From Deltaproteobacteria bacterium (GTDB taxonomy: Bacteria > Desulfobacterota > SM23-61), in assembly GCA_026388915.1 (NCBI GenBank), contig JAPLIW010000619.1, positions 1 through 10,712 of the forward strand: 10,712 bases of DNA, given 5' to 3'. The first letter of the stretch is position 1. Each line of letters opens with the position of its first letter. Position numbers and translations under genes: made by a program. A model generated the notes under the pieces. It did not search any database. It saw nothing but the letters and a program-made list of their open reading frames with translations, and was not told the origin of the DNA. Shown here piece after piece: positions 1 to 7,303 of the stretch.

Positions 1-870
1 GCTGCCCTTGTAGACATCGCCCGGGAAGAAGTACCCGAATCCGATCATGTAGGTACAATTCTGATAGATTTTAAGAGTGGCTATCAGGTTGAGTTCCTGG
101 CCTACAGTGTCTTTGTTCCCATCGATGCGGGATCCATAGGGAGCATTGTTGGTGGCGCCGGTGGCGGCTTGGCTATACGCGCTACCTTTGGAGGTGTCAC
201 CAATGTAGAGGTAGTTCGCCCCCAGCTTCAGCCAGGCAAGCGGGGAATACTCAACATTGGCGCGACCAAACCAGAGGCCGCCGACAGCGTTTTGCTTGTA
301 CCCGTAGTATTGGAAATCACCGTTCCCGAAGTAGAAGACCGACCTATCGTTGCCGAAGCCCCAGCCGCTTTCCGATCCGGGCGTGAAGGCGTACTTGGTA
401 ACTTCGTCAGTCTTACCGGTGTCGTCTCCGCTGGCGTAGAACCCTTCAGCGGCGACGGAAAGACCGGGCCCGATCTGGTATTTCACGAGCAGGTCAGCCA
501 GGTAGGCCTTGTAATCCACATCTCCTGTGGCGGGGGCACTCCGGAAGTATTCCCGGGCCTTGCCGCCCATGTAGATTAAGGTGGGCTCGATGGTGAAGTT
601 GGCGAAGCTGAAGCTCGCAGAAGCGCCCAACCACCACGGTTTGACCTCATAATCCCGGTTTTGCATCGTTTGGGTTATAGTATAATTGGTTTGTGTTGCC
701 GCGGCGGGGACGGCGGTGGTAGCAGTAGCCGTAGTCGAAGACATCGTCCACGTTTCGGTCGCCGTACGGCGGTCGAGACTGTAGACGAAGAAGGCTTCCA
801 CGTTAAAAGTCTTCTGCTTCAAGAGGTACCTCAGCCCATAGAAATCGGAATCGTTATCCATGGTGAAGTT
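1..870 (-). pseudogene. Porin, continuation after frameshift (partial at left edge)
   Basis: This is the downstream part of the same porin, read one frame over. All 290 codons from 870 to 1 are free of stops. The translation is clearly barrel-like: NFTMDNDSDFYGLRY directly after the shift, then FFVYSLDRR, PWWLGASASFSFANFTIEP, YQIGPGLSVAAEGFYASGDD, and near the edge TYMIGFGYFFPGD. The last motif is typical of the final strands of alginate-export-like porins, so only a few dozen residues should lie outside the window. An in-frame ATG at 859-861 could be called as a separate start, but there is no signal peptide and no reason to expect an independent gene. I treat it as one gene with 854-1429. 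Confidence 0.72.
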
Positions 871-1429
871 CCCCTTGTATTGCAGTCACCTTTACAGCGG
901 GAAGGTCGGTGCTCTGCAGGAACTGGGCTCTGGCTCCCCCGATGCCGAAGAACTGGAGACCGGCCATCACCGACACGGGAGTGGAGGGAATCACAAAGTC
1001 CAGGTAGGCGTGCTTGACCTCCAGGGAGGGCTGGTCGGTGTTGCTCGCACCCATTTGGTTTCCGCTAGCCAGAGACGGGCCCCCAATTACATTGGGCCTG
1101 AAGGCGAAGCTGTTGCCAGAAATTCCACCTGGGTACGTTCCGGTATACCCTCCTTGGTTGTAGCTGGCGGTGCCCCATGCGTAGCTGTCCCCTTCAAACC
1201 CGATGACCGCACGGACGGTCTTGGGGTCGCCGTACTGCAGGTAAAAACGGAACCGCTCCATCATCCCGCGGACATTGTCATCGCCGCGATCCGAGTTGAA
1301 ATACTTCTGGTTATTGAGCCAGTAACTGCCGACTTCCATGTGGCCAAAACTCGTGAACTGCGCCAAGCACGGCGAGGCCACGGCCATCACCAGTAACGCT
1401 GCCCCGAGTAGTACCAAATACTTCTTCAT
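854..1429 (-). CDS. Outer-membrane beta-barrel porin, N-terminal part (frameshifted)
   Basis: This is the 5' part of a porin-like outer-membrane protein, probably a diffusion channel. It opens with a signal peptide: MKK, a hydrophobic run, then SPCLA before QF (signal peptidase I type; the Cys is not in a lipobox). The mature part has alternating aromatic strands (GHMEVGSYW, RFRFYLQYGD, VIGFEGDSYAWG) typical of alginate-export-like barrels. The ATG has a strong AGGAGG 6-7 bases upstream. The frame stops at 854 after 191 residues, but the plausible protein continues in the next frame from position 870 to the window edge. Removing one G from the GGGG run at 871-874 joins the two parts into at least 475 residues. 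The cause is either a sequencing/assembly indel or a recent inactivation. The exact porin family is not certain. Confidence 0.8.
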   Translation of the reverse strand: MKKYLVLLGAALLVMAVASPCLAQFTSFGHMEVGSYWLNNQKYFNSDRGDDNVRGMMERFRFYLQYGDPKTVRAVIGFEGDSYAWGTASYNQGGYTGTYPGGISGNSFAFRPNVIGGPSLASGNQMGASNTDQPSLEVKHAYLDFVIPSTPVSVMAGLQFFGIGGARAQFLQSTDLPAVKVTAIQGELHHG

Positions 1430-1564
1430 TCTTAACCTCCTTTTCGATTGATGCTGAACAGTAAAATTTTTTCATCCCGTTGTTTCAGTTTTCAATTTCG
1501 CTCCCTCCTCACCCCCTTCCTTTGGCAATTTTTCCCCACCAAATTTGGATGATGCTCAGACCCC

Positions 1565-1593
1565 AAAATACCTGCCTTGAAAAAGCTTGTCAA
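1565..1593 (-). promoter_or_regulatory. Sigma70-type promoter for the porin gene
   Basis: On the minus strand there is a perfect -35 TTGACA (1588-1593), a 17-base spacer, and a -10 TATTTT (1565-1570). Transcription would start near 1557-1559, giving a leader of about 130 bases before the porin ATG at 1429. The leader carries a perfect 10-bp palindrome CCAAATTTGG (1539-1548), a possible operator or leader structure. The promoter lies just past the stop of the upstream gene, so the porin is probably transcribed on its own. Confidence 0.6.
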
Positions 1594-1611
1594 TAGAAAA
1601 ATAGTAGCAGC

Positions 1612-3222
1612 CTAGAGGCGGCTGATTACCAAGGCGCTGGTCTTCCGCCCCCCAATCCACCCCTCGCTGGGGAGGTTGACGGCTAAGACCAGGGTCTTGT
1701 CCCCTTCCCGGTTTAGGTCATGGAATTGAAAATCGGCCATATACCCCGCAATCTCTTGTGATTTCCCGGTTTCCATGAACATGGCCCCGATCCAGACCAA
1801 CCGTTGCACCTCGCCCTTGGTATACACCCGAGCCCGTTTGAAAAATTCTCCGACCGGGGAGATGTTTTTCAGAATAAAGACTTCATTGCCGCGGCTCCTG
1901 AGCCGTACATTCACAAAAAATAGGTCGTCCGGTTCCTGAGGTCCGGTGGGCCCGGGTAGGCGCTTGATCCGGGCGCTGTTATCCGATCCGTAAGTAACAT
2001 TGCTTTTCCAGAGAACCTTGCCTTGCGGGTCCATCACCTTCAGCTTGAAATCTGAGTCGATAAAGGCATAATACGTTTTTCCCTCGTGGGTGAAGGCAGA
2101 AAACCCATTAATGCTCGAGCCCCGGGGAAGCTTCGCCCGTCCGATATCCTTGTAAGTTTTGCCATCCCAACCCATTTCATAAACGGGCGCCACCAGCCCT
2201 TCCTCTCTTCCCTTGCCCTGGCCGAGGAGGACTTGACCTCTTTCCCCCCAATCGACGACTCGGAAAAACCAATCGAGGTCTTTGGCGATGACTTTGAAAT
2301 TGCCATCCTGATAGGCGACCACAAAAGATACAAATTGCTGTTCCGCCATGGCGGTCACAAAGATCTCCGCCTTCCCATTCTTGCGGATATCCACCACATC
2401 GACGGCCAGATTTTGGTTGATCCTACCCCCCTCGATCTTCTTGACGAGCTGAAAGTCATTTTCCCACCGGTATATGTACAGATTCCGCTCGTCAATCAGG
2501 ACAAATTCACTTTTTCCATCGCCGTCTAGATCGCCGCCGCTCATTCCTACGATTTGGAAGGGAAAGGGCTGACTCTGCCAGAATTCGTAGGCCTCTCTCC
2601 CGGGTCGCATGGGCCTCAGGCCAGGGGAGGGAGGCTGGGGAGGAACCGGAATGGCGGCCATCGGCTTTAACGCCTCAGCAGGTTTCTCAGCTACCGCCGC
2701 CTTTTGTGCCGCCGGAGGGCTGAGGGGATAGCCCAGGATCCTTTCGTCCACTTTCCTGGCTAGGTCATCCATCTGGGCGATGACCTCTTCCATCTTCTTT
2801 GCCTGGATATAAACGGAAGAGCCGGGCTTTTCTCCCTTCACGTCCACCACCTTCAAATCGAGGCTGGAGCTGTCACCCAGCTTGGTCAGGCTGCCGAAGA
2901 CGACATAATCGGCTCCCAGGGATTCTCCCAGCTTCCTTGCGGTTTCGGAATCAATCTCCCCCGAGTCCTGGGAGAGGGCTTTTTTCACCGCTCCTTTTTC
3001 CAGGACCGAAATCCGGCCTTCCAGCTCCATCCGGGAAGTGAGCATGTCCATGAGCCCGGCCTGCATGTAGCCCAGGTTTTCCGGGCTATGAATGGCCACC
3101 GGAAGGATGGCCACTTTGAAAGGGCCGTTCCCTCGCGCACCAGCTTGTGGAGCCGTGGGAGCCTGGGCCAGGACCCAGGGAATGAAAAGGATCCCTGCCG
3201 CAAAAAATATGAATATTTTCAA
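1612..3222 (-). CDS. Exported TolB/CsgG-like domain fused to FG-GAP/VCBS propeller
   Basis: This is a predicted exported protein of 536 residues. I chose the TTG at 3220-3222 because it gives a textbook signal peptide (MKIFIFFAAGIL...WVLA before QA) and has AGGAAG upstream. The frame extends upstream to another TTG at 3303, which has no ribosome site. Residues about 35-163 resemble the TolB/CsgG/FlgO-type fold (FKVAILPVAIHSPENLGYMQ, GADYVVFGSLTKLG), usual in envelope proteins. A Pro/Ala-rich linker (about 167-209) follows. The rest looks like a beta-propeller with FG-GAP/VCBS calcium loops: GDLDGDGKSEFVLID (about 230-244) is canonical with D-x-D-G-D-G, and DVVDIRKNGKAEIFVTA is a decayed copy. 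Function is unknown; a periplasmic or surface scaffold or adhesion role is inferred. Its gene stands alone between the porin and stress genes. Confidence 0.75.
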   Translation of the reverse strand: MKIFIFFAAGILFIPWVLAQAPTAPQAGARGNGPFKVAILPVAIHSPENLGYMQAGLMDMLTSRMELEGRISVLEKGAVKKALSQDSGEIDSETARKLGESLGADYVVFGSLTKLGDSSSLDLKVVDVKGEKPGSSVYIQAKKMEEVIAQMDDLARKVDERILGYPLSPPAAQKAAVAEKPAEALKPMAAIPVPPQPPSPGLRPMRPGREAYEFWQSQPFPFQIVGMSGGDLDGDGKSEFVLIDERNLYIYRWENDFQLVKKIEGGRINQNLAVDVVDIRKNGKAEIFVTAMAEQQFVSFVVAYQDGNFKVIAKDLDWFFRVVDWGERGQVLLGQGKGREEGLVAPVYEMGWDGKTYKDIGRAKLPRGSSINGFSAFTHEGKTYYAFIDSDFKLKVMDPQGKVLWKSNVTYGSDNSARIKRLPGPTGPQEPDDLFFVNVRLRSRGNEVFILKNISPVGEFFKRARVYTKGEVQRLVWIGAMFMETGKSQEIAGYMADFQFHDLNREGDKTLVLAVNLPSEGWIGGRKTSALVISRL

Positions 3223-3707
3223 AGAGCCTATTCTTCCTATCAAGGTTATCAAGGAAGAAAAATAGCAAAGATGCTTATCATTAAGGGAATGTTTCAAGGC
3301 CAATATTAACTCGCTTATCGGTCAAAATTAGCAATTTTAATGCCACCGGAAAGGATTCTCCCCTCAGTTAAGAGGAATCAACCGCCGACTCCTTCTTCCT
3401 CGAACCTTTAACCCATCTTTTTTGTAACCATCTGAAATTTTTTAAGAATTATGCGCCTACGGAAAAACTGCGAGCGTTCCTAAAAGTCAATCAAATTTTT
3501 CCCCATCTTATCTTTAGAATATCCCTTCAATGGAGATGGAAATCTTCCCCATTTTTTGTATTAAAAAGGCCACAGACAGCTTCCCGGGGGTTGTTAATTA
3601 TGCAACAAATATCAAAACAGGTTATGGGTCATGGGTGATAGGTTTTCGGCTTTAGCTGAAATCCCTTGGCCGCAATTGCCTCCAACCTCAAACATGATTC
3701 TTAATTC
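3223..3707. other. AT-rich intergenic stretch with no gene
   Basis: No convincing coding region or RNA gene is seen. The side next to the secreted-protein gene has a small inverted repeat, AAAATT/AATTTT with a 3-base gap (3324-3338), which may belong to its promoter region. I do not find a clean -35/-10 pair for that gene. Downstream of the stress gene (below 3708) there is no GC-rich hairpin followed by a T-run, so no intrinsic terminator can be supported. Confidence 0.5.
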
Positions 3708-4178
3708 TTATAGGATCTTAAATTCCTTACCCGGGAGCCTGACGCTGAGAACCGGGCAGGGCGCCCGGCGGACCACCTTTTCGGCGGTGCTGCCGAAGAG
3801 AACGTGATCGAGCCCGGTTCGGCCATGGGTGCCCACCACGATCAACTCCACATTCTTTTCCTTGGCCGTGCGGAGAATTTCCAGGAAAGGGGTCCCGTGC
3901 ACGATCATGCATTCGTATTTCGCACATCCCTTGAGGTCCTTTTCCTTCAGGGTTTGCATCTCTTTTTCCACGGCCTCGGAGATGCTCTGGCTGAATTTAT
4001 CCATGGCGTCGAAGGAGATCTCCGCATACATCCCCAGGGGATAGCTGGGCTGCTGGATCACGTGCAGGATGTAGAGCATGGCGTCGTACTTCTGGGCGAA
4101 GGAGATGGCGAAGGTCAGGGCGTATTTGGAGTTGTCGGAAAAATCGGTGGCAAAAAGGATCTTTTTTATGTCGGCCAT
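3708..4178 (-). CDS. Universal stress protein, UspA family, ATP-binding type
   Basis: This is a single-domain universal stress protein of 156 residues, the usual length for the family. The N-terminal strand IKKILFATDFSDNSKYAL carries the conserved Asp (D12). The C-terminal half has the complete nucleotide-binding motif G-x2-G-x9-G-S: GTHGRTGLDHVLFGS at 116-130, followed by TAEKVVRRAPCPVLSVR. This matches the ATP-binding (MJ0577-like) branch rather than the ATP-less UspA branch. Such proteins are cytosolic dimers induced by starvation and other stress; the specific role here is unknown. The ATG has AGGAGG (complement at 4186-4191) seven bases upstream. The gene appears monocistronic, with its own promoter at 4293-4320. 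Confidence 0.92.
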   Translation of the reverse strand: MADIKKILFATDFSDNSKYALTFAISFAQKYDAMLYILHVIQQPSYPLGMYAEISFDAMDKFSQSISEAVEKEMQTLKEKDLKGCAKYECMIVHGTPFLEILRTAKEKNVELIVVGTHGRTGLDHVLFGSTAEKVVRRAPCPVLSVRLPGKEFKIL

Positions 4179-4292
4179 GCTCTCTCCTCCTTGGATGAAG
4201 AAATAAACCCCTTGGCTTTCATGCTGGAGAGAAAAGTCGCCCGGAAGGACTTTCTTCAGCTATCACCCGCCCTGAAAAGAAATCAGGATTCC

Positions 4293-4320
4293 ATCTTATT
4301 CGCTCTGCATAATTTGTCAA
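4293..4320 (-). promoter_or_regulatory. Sigma70-type promoter for the universal stress gene
   Basis: The minus strand shows a perfect -35 TTGACA (4315-4320), a 16-base spacer and a -10 TAAGAT (4293-4298). The predicted start is near 4286, giving a leader of about 107 bases to the ATG at 4178. No other pair of this quality lies between the divergent stress and hpt genes on this strand. Confidence 0.5.
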
Positions 4321-4405
4321 GACGGAAATTGATCTTGCCCACCCCCAGTTTTTGAGGAAAGAACCCATGGCCGAGAAAAACCCGGAAGAGAGAGGGGGTA
4401 GCCCA

Positions 4406-4629
4406 TGGGGTTCAGGCTGGAGGAATTCGGATCATCATCCTAAGGCGGTTATGCTTTCATTGGGTCGGGCCTGTCCCGGGGAGATTCGCAAGGGGAGATA
4501 GTTTGGCCAGGTCTTGCCCCTGGAGCTATTTCCTCGCAGGCCTCTCTTTGCGGAGGATAGGCGGGAAGGGATTAGAAAACGATGATCCCGCCGAGCCTGA
4601 TGATCCGAATTCCTCCAGCCTGAACCCCA
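4406..4629. repeat. Long inverted repeat, 32-bp perfect arms, 160-bp interior
   Basis: The arms at 4406-4437 and 4598-4629 are perfect reverse complements; the left arm starts TGGGGTTCAGGCTGG and ends GGATCATCA. The 160-base interior is GC-rich and has its own hairpins: GGCGGGA/TCCCGCC (4560-4566 with 4586-4592), CCAGG/CCTGG around 4506-4522, and CCTCGCA/TGCGGAGG around 4532-4555. It lies in the divergent spacer between the stress gene promoter and the hpt promoter. No transposase or start-to-stop gene is credible inside. It could be a non-autonomous mobile element, a structured RNA locus, or an insulator. Confidence 0.75.
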
Positions 4630-4680
4630 ACATGCACAAAAGCCGGGGATGGCCAAGGGAAATGGATCGCAAATTTTACC

Positions 4681-4709
4681 TTTACATTTTGCGGCAAAAA
4701 AAATATACT
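4681..4709 (+). promoter_or_regulatory. Putative hpt promoter placing the start of transcription at the ATG
   Basis: TTTACA (4681-4686), a 17-base A-rich spacer and TATACT (4704-4709) form a good sigma70-type promoter. Transcription would begin near 4715-4717, only two to four bases before the ATG at 4719. The message would therefore be essentially leaderless, which fits the lack of a Shine-Dalgarno sequence before that ATG. Confidence 0.5.
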
Positions 4710-4718
4710 CTCCTTGCC

Positions 4719-5225
4719 ATGAAAAGGCTCCTCGGGGAGGATCAGATCCGGAAAAAAGTCGGCCGCCTGGCCGGGCAGATTTCCCGCGACTTTGCGGGGA
4801 AGGAAGTCCTCCTGGTGGGCGTTTTGAAGGGAGCTTTCATCTTTATGGCCGACCTGGCCCGGAAAATGACCCCCCCGGTGAAGATGGATTTTGTCCGTCT
4901 GGCCAGTTATGGAGCGGGAACCGTTTCTTCGGGAAAAGTGCGGATTACCAAAGACCTGGAAACTTCCGTGAAGGGGAAAGATGTTCTCATCGTCGAGGAC
5001 ATCATCGACACGGGGGTCACCCTGGAATACTTATCCCGGCGCCTGAAGGCCCGCCGCCCCCGTTCTCTCAAGACCGTCACCCTGCTGGACAAACCCTCCC
5101 GGAGGAAGGTCCGTTTTCAGGCCGACTATGTGGGCTTTGCCATTGAGGACCATTTTGTCGTCGGATACGGGTTGGATTGCAACGAAGAATTCCGTAACCT
5201 TTCCGGAATCTATGTGCTAAAATAA
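4719..5225 (+). CDS. hpt: Hypoxanthine (guanine) phosphoribosyltransferase
   Basis: This purine-salvage enzyme converts hypoxanthine or guanine plus PRPP to IMP or GMP in the cytosol. The PRPP-binding motif is complete: VLIVEDIIDTGVT at about residues 89-101. LKG (36-38) marks the pyrophosphate loop, and the C-terminal purine-site segment is present (FAIEDHFVVGYGLDCNEEFRNL). From the ATG at 4719 the protein has 168 residues, within the usual range for bacterial HPRTs, and MKRLLGEDQIRKKVGRLA aligns with the normal N-terminus. Upstream in-frame codons, including an ATG at 4662, would add unrelated residues and would begin before the -10 box, so I reject them. A REP-like hairpin and the zinc-ribbon gene follow 51 bases later; the genes probably form one transcript. 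Confidence 0.92.
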   Translation: MKRLLGEDQIRKKVGRLAGQISRDFAGKEVLLVGVLKGAFIFMADLARKMTPPVKMDFVRLASYGAGTVSSGKVRITKDLETSVKGKDVLIVEDIIDTGVTLEYLSRRLKARRPRSLKTVTLLDKPSRRKVRFQADYVGFAIEDHFVVGYGLDCNEEFRNLSGIYVLK

Positions 5226-5230
5226 CGCAT

Positions 5231-5260
5231 TGTAGGGGCGGGTTTAAAACCCGCGCCTAC
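5231..5260. repeat. TGTAGGGGCG-type palindrome, copy 1
   Basis: This near-perfect inverted repeat (GTAGGGGCGGGTTT / AAACCCGCGCCTAC, one mismatched pair) lies between the hpt stop and the next ATG, ending 16 bases before it. It shares outer sequence with palindromes at 7111-7136 and 10135-10164. It can form a hairpin in the hpt transcript. There is no following T-run, so it is not a classical terminator. Confidence 0.8.
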
Positions 5261-5276
5261 GCCTGAAAGCTTCTTT

Positions 5277-6134
5277 ATGATCGTCACCTGTCCCGAGTGT
5301 CTTACCAAATTTCGCCTGGACGAAGAGCGGATCCCCGAAGGAGGGGGCAAGGCCCGGTGTTCGCAATGCCAGCACGTCTTCCCGGTGCAGAAGCCGGCAT
5401 CGCTTGGAGAGTCCTTTTTCTCCCAGGGAGAAGCCCCCGGCGAGCTCGGACCGGAGGAAGGATACGAGAAACCCATCCGGGGGCGGTTCCTTCGGTGGAA
5501 ATGGGCGGTCCTGGGTCTGGTGGTCATTCTGGCGGCGGGGGGGCTCCTCTACTTCTTCGGGGGCAAGGTTTCCCAGCAGTTCTCTTCCTTCGGGAAGTAT
5601 GTCGAGGAAAAGTCCGCCTCGCTGAAAAAGGTATCCCTCAATCTTCCTTTTCTCAAAAAATATCTGGGCCTGGGGGATCCGAGCGAGGGCTACGTTTCCC
5701 TGGAAAAAGTGAAGGGGTACTACCTGGAGAGCAACACCCTGAGCAAGATCTTCGTCATCGAGGGGGAAGCGGTCAATCACTGGAAAGAGTCCCGGAGTTT
5801 CATCAAAGTCAAGGGGGTCCTGCTGGACTCCAGGGGGAGTAAAGTACAGGAAAAGGAGGTTTACTCCGGAAATATCCTGTCGGAAAAAGACCTGAAGGAA
5901 ATGTCCAAAGGGGCGGTCGACAAAAGCCTCTCCTCCCAGTTCGGCATCTCTTTTTCCAACGTGAACATCCAGCCCAGCAAGAGCGTTCCCTTCATGATCG
6001 TGTTCATGGACCTTCCCCCCGACCAGGGCCCGGGGAAACCCGCGGCGGATCCCGCCGCCAAGCCGGGAGAAGCCCCCGCCAAGCTTTCCGATTTCACCGT
6101 GGAAGTGATCAGCTCGCAGAAAGGCTCCAAGTGA
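5277..6134 (+). CDS. MJ0042-type zinc-ribbon, membrane-anchored DUF3426 protein
   Basis: This 285-residue protein has three parts. Residues 1-38 form a zinc ribbon with cysteine pairs C5-x2-C8 and C28-x2-C31 and a typical GGGKARCSQCQHVFPV. A single membrane helix follows at about 76-95 (WAVLGLVVILAAGGLLYFF), after a basic RGRFLRWK, so the ribbon should be cytoplasmic and the rest outside. Residues about 140-285 (SNTLSKIFVIEGEAVNHW ... SRSFIKVKGVLLDSRG ... FMIVFMDLP ... FTVEVIS) match the DUF3426 pattern, an extracytoplasmic beta-sandwich. This architecture is common in Desulfobacterota and other proteobacteria, and its function is unknown. The ribosome site is weak, with the palindrome at 5231-5260 just upstream. 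The stop overlaps the next gene's GTG. Confidence 0.85.
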   Translation: MIVTCPECLTKFRLDEERIPEGGGKARCSQCQHVFPVQKPASLGESFFSQGEAPGELGPEEGYEKPIRGRFLRWKWAVLGLVVILAAGGLLYFFGGKVSQQFSSFGKYVEEKSASLKKVSLNLPFLKKYLGLGDPSEGYVSLEKVKGYYLESNTLSKIFVIEGEAVNHWKESRSFIKVKGVLLDSRGSKVQEKEVYSGNILSEKDLKEMSKGAVDKSLSSQFGISFSNVNIQPSKSVPFMIVFMDLPPDQGPGKPAADPAAKPGEAPAKLSDFTVEVISSQKGSK

Positions 6135-6943
6135 GGAAGACCCGCCTCGCTTCCCCCCTGCCCGGGGGGACCCTGCTCAAACGGGTTCAGGTCAATCTTC
6201 CTTTTCCCATGCTGGTGGAGAACCTGGACGCGGTCCTGGCCGTGGGGCTGCAGCCCGAGATCTATTTCAACGGGTTCACCCTGGACCGCCTCTCCCCTGC
6301 GGAGGTGGAAAAAACTTCAGAGTCCCTGCGGGGAAAGGATGTCCCCGTGACCTTTCATGCCCCCTTCATGGACCTGAATCCGGGGGCGGTCGATGAAAGG
6401 GTCCGGGAAATCACCGCCTTCCGTTTCGAGCAGGTCTTCAAGCTGGTTCCGCATTTTCAGCCCCGGTCGATCGTCTTCCATCCCGGGTATGACCGCTGGC
6501 GGTACGACGACGACGTGGACCTCTGGCGGAAAAACAGCCTCCTCACGTGGGAACCCCTGGTGAAAAAGGCCCAGACCCTCGGGGTCAAGATGGCCCTGGA
6601 GAATGTCTTCGAGGAAAACCCGGAGCCCCTCCGAAAGCTCTTGGAAGAAATCAATTCTCCCTTCCTGGGGTACTGTATGGATGCCGGCCACGGGAACCTC
6701 TTTTCCCAAGTGCCCCTGGTGAACTGGGTCGAGATTCTGGGATCGCGGCTGTTGGAAATTCACCTCCACGACAACCACGGGAAAGCCGACGATCACCTTC
6801 CTCTGGGCCAGGGGAACATCGACTTTCCCGCCCTCTTTTTCCTCCTGGGACAGAAGAAAATCCAGCCCATTTACACGATTGAACCGCACGAGATCGGCCT
6901 TCTCCAACCGAGCCTGCAAGCCCTCCAGAAATACCTGCAATAA
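6131..6943 (+). CDS. TIM-barrel sugar phosphate isomerase/epimerase family (AP endonuclease 2-like)
   Basis: This 270-residue protein belongs to the xylose-isomerase-like TIM-barrel superfamily, which includes endonuclease IV and many sugar isomerases. Metal-site residues appear in order at strand ends: H76 (TFHAPF), H117 (FHPGYD), E157 (ALENVFE), D184 and H187 (CMDAGH), H211/H213 (HLHDNHG), H222, and E251 (TIEPH). The substrate is not readable from sequence; endonuclease IV itself usually has a different loop pattern, so DNA repair is only a possibility. The GTG start overlaps the TGA of the upstream gene (GTGA), with AAAGG six bases upstream, so translation is probably coupled. The first 15 residues look non-conserved; homologues often begin near RVQVNLPF, so the true start may be slightly later. 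Confidence 0.85.
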   Translation: MRKTRLASPLPGGTLLKRVQVNLPFPMLVENLDAVLAVGLQPEIYFNGFTLDRLSPAEVEKTSESLRGKDVPVTFHAPFMDLNPGAVDERVREITAFRFEQVFKLVPHFQPRSIVFHPGYDRWRYDDDVDLWRKNSLLTWEPLVKKAQTLGVKMALENVFEENPEPLRKLLEEINSPFLGYCMDAGHGNLFSQVPLVNWVEILGSRLLEIHLHDNHGKADDHLPLGQGNIDFPALFFLLGQKKIQPIYTIEPHEIGLLQPSLQALQKYLQ

Positions 6944-7013
6944 TTCCTTGAGGTAAACCCCCGCTCTGCCGGGAGGCTCATGGAGTTTGACATTTCCGGG
7001 ATACCCGGCTCGT

Positions 7014-7237
7014 GGCCCGGGGGCAAGGGCGTTGCCCGCAGAAAGCATCGGCCGGGTGAGCCCTTTTCCCAGAAGCTCCGCTCGACATCCGTAGAAGGCG
7101 GCGGGCCATTGGGCGACCCACCGGGTCGCCCCTACAGAGAATCAACCCGAAGATTTGGTTATGGCGCTGTGCCCGCCCGTTCCATGGAATCAAAGCTGCC
7201 TCATGATTTCTGCGGGCAACGCCCTTGCCCCCGGGCC
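7014..7237. repeat. Long inverted repeat, 31-bp perfect arms, 162-bp interior
   Basis: The arms at 7014-7044 and 7207-7237 are perfect reverse complements; the left begins GGCCCGGGGGCAAGGGCG. Allowing one mismatch they extend inward to 7048 and 7203. The interior holds a TGTAGGGGCG-type hairpin at 7111-7136. It fills most of the 360-base spacer between two convergent genes. A frame from 6980 to 7252 with a nearby GGGAGG can be opened through it, but its product is only the translation of the palindromes, so I do not call it a gene. Downstream, at 7255-7286, lie short TTCGGATTT-like repeats. Confidence 0.75.
7111..7136. repeat. TGTAGGGGCG-type palindrome, copy 2 (left end decayed)
   Basis: GGGCGACCC (7111-7119), loop ACC, GGGTCGCCC (7123-7131), then CTACA. 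The right half keeps the family end CGCCCCTACA, while the matching TGTAGG on the left is lost. It sits inside the larger inverted repeat 7014-7237. Confidence 0.7.
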
Positions 7238-7303
7238 GGACAGCAAACCTAAGTTTTCGGGTTTCGAAATTCGGATTTCGGATTTAATCCCTTTCCGGCT
7301 TTC

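Noticed and set aside
3650..3707. Terminator downstream of the stress gene (TTTC..GC / GC..GAAA on the minus strand).
   Set aside because: The stem has a mismatch, is short, and has no U-tract.
3708..4178. Possible toxin or regulatory partner for the stress gene.
   Set aside because: It is a standalone single-domain universal stress protein with its own promoter and no linked partner gene.
4503..4718. An N-terminal extension of hpt of up to 72 codons.
   Set aside because: It covers an arm of the inverted repeat and the promoter, and HPRT homology begins at the ATG at 4719.
5231..5260. Intrinsic terminator after hpt.
   Set aside because: The hairpin is not followed by a T-run and belongs to a dispersed palindrome family.
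6980..7252. A 90-codon plus-strand frame with GGGAGG before its ATG.
   Set aside because: It runs through the arms and interior of the inverted repeat 7014-7237, and its product is low-complexity Pro/Gly/Arg with no domain. A single good ribosome site is not enough.
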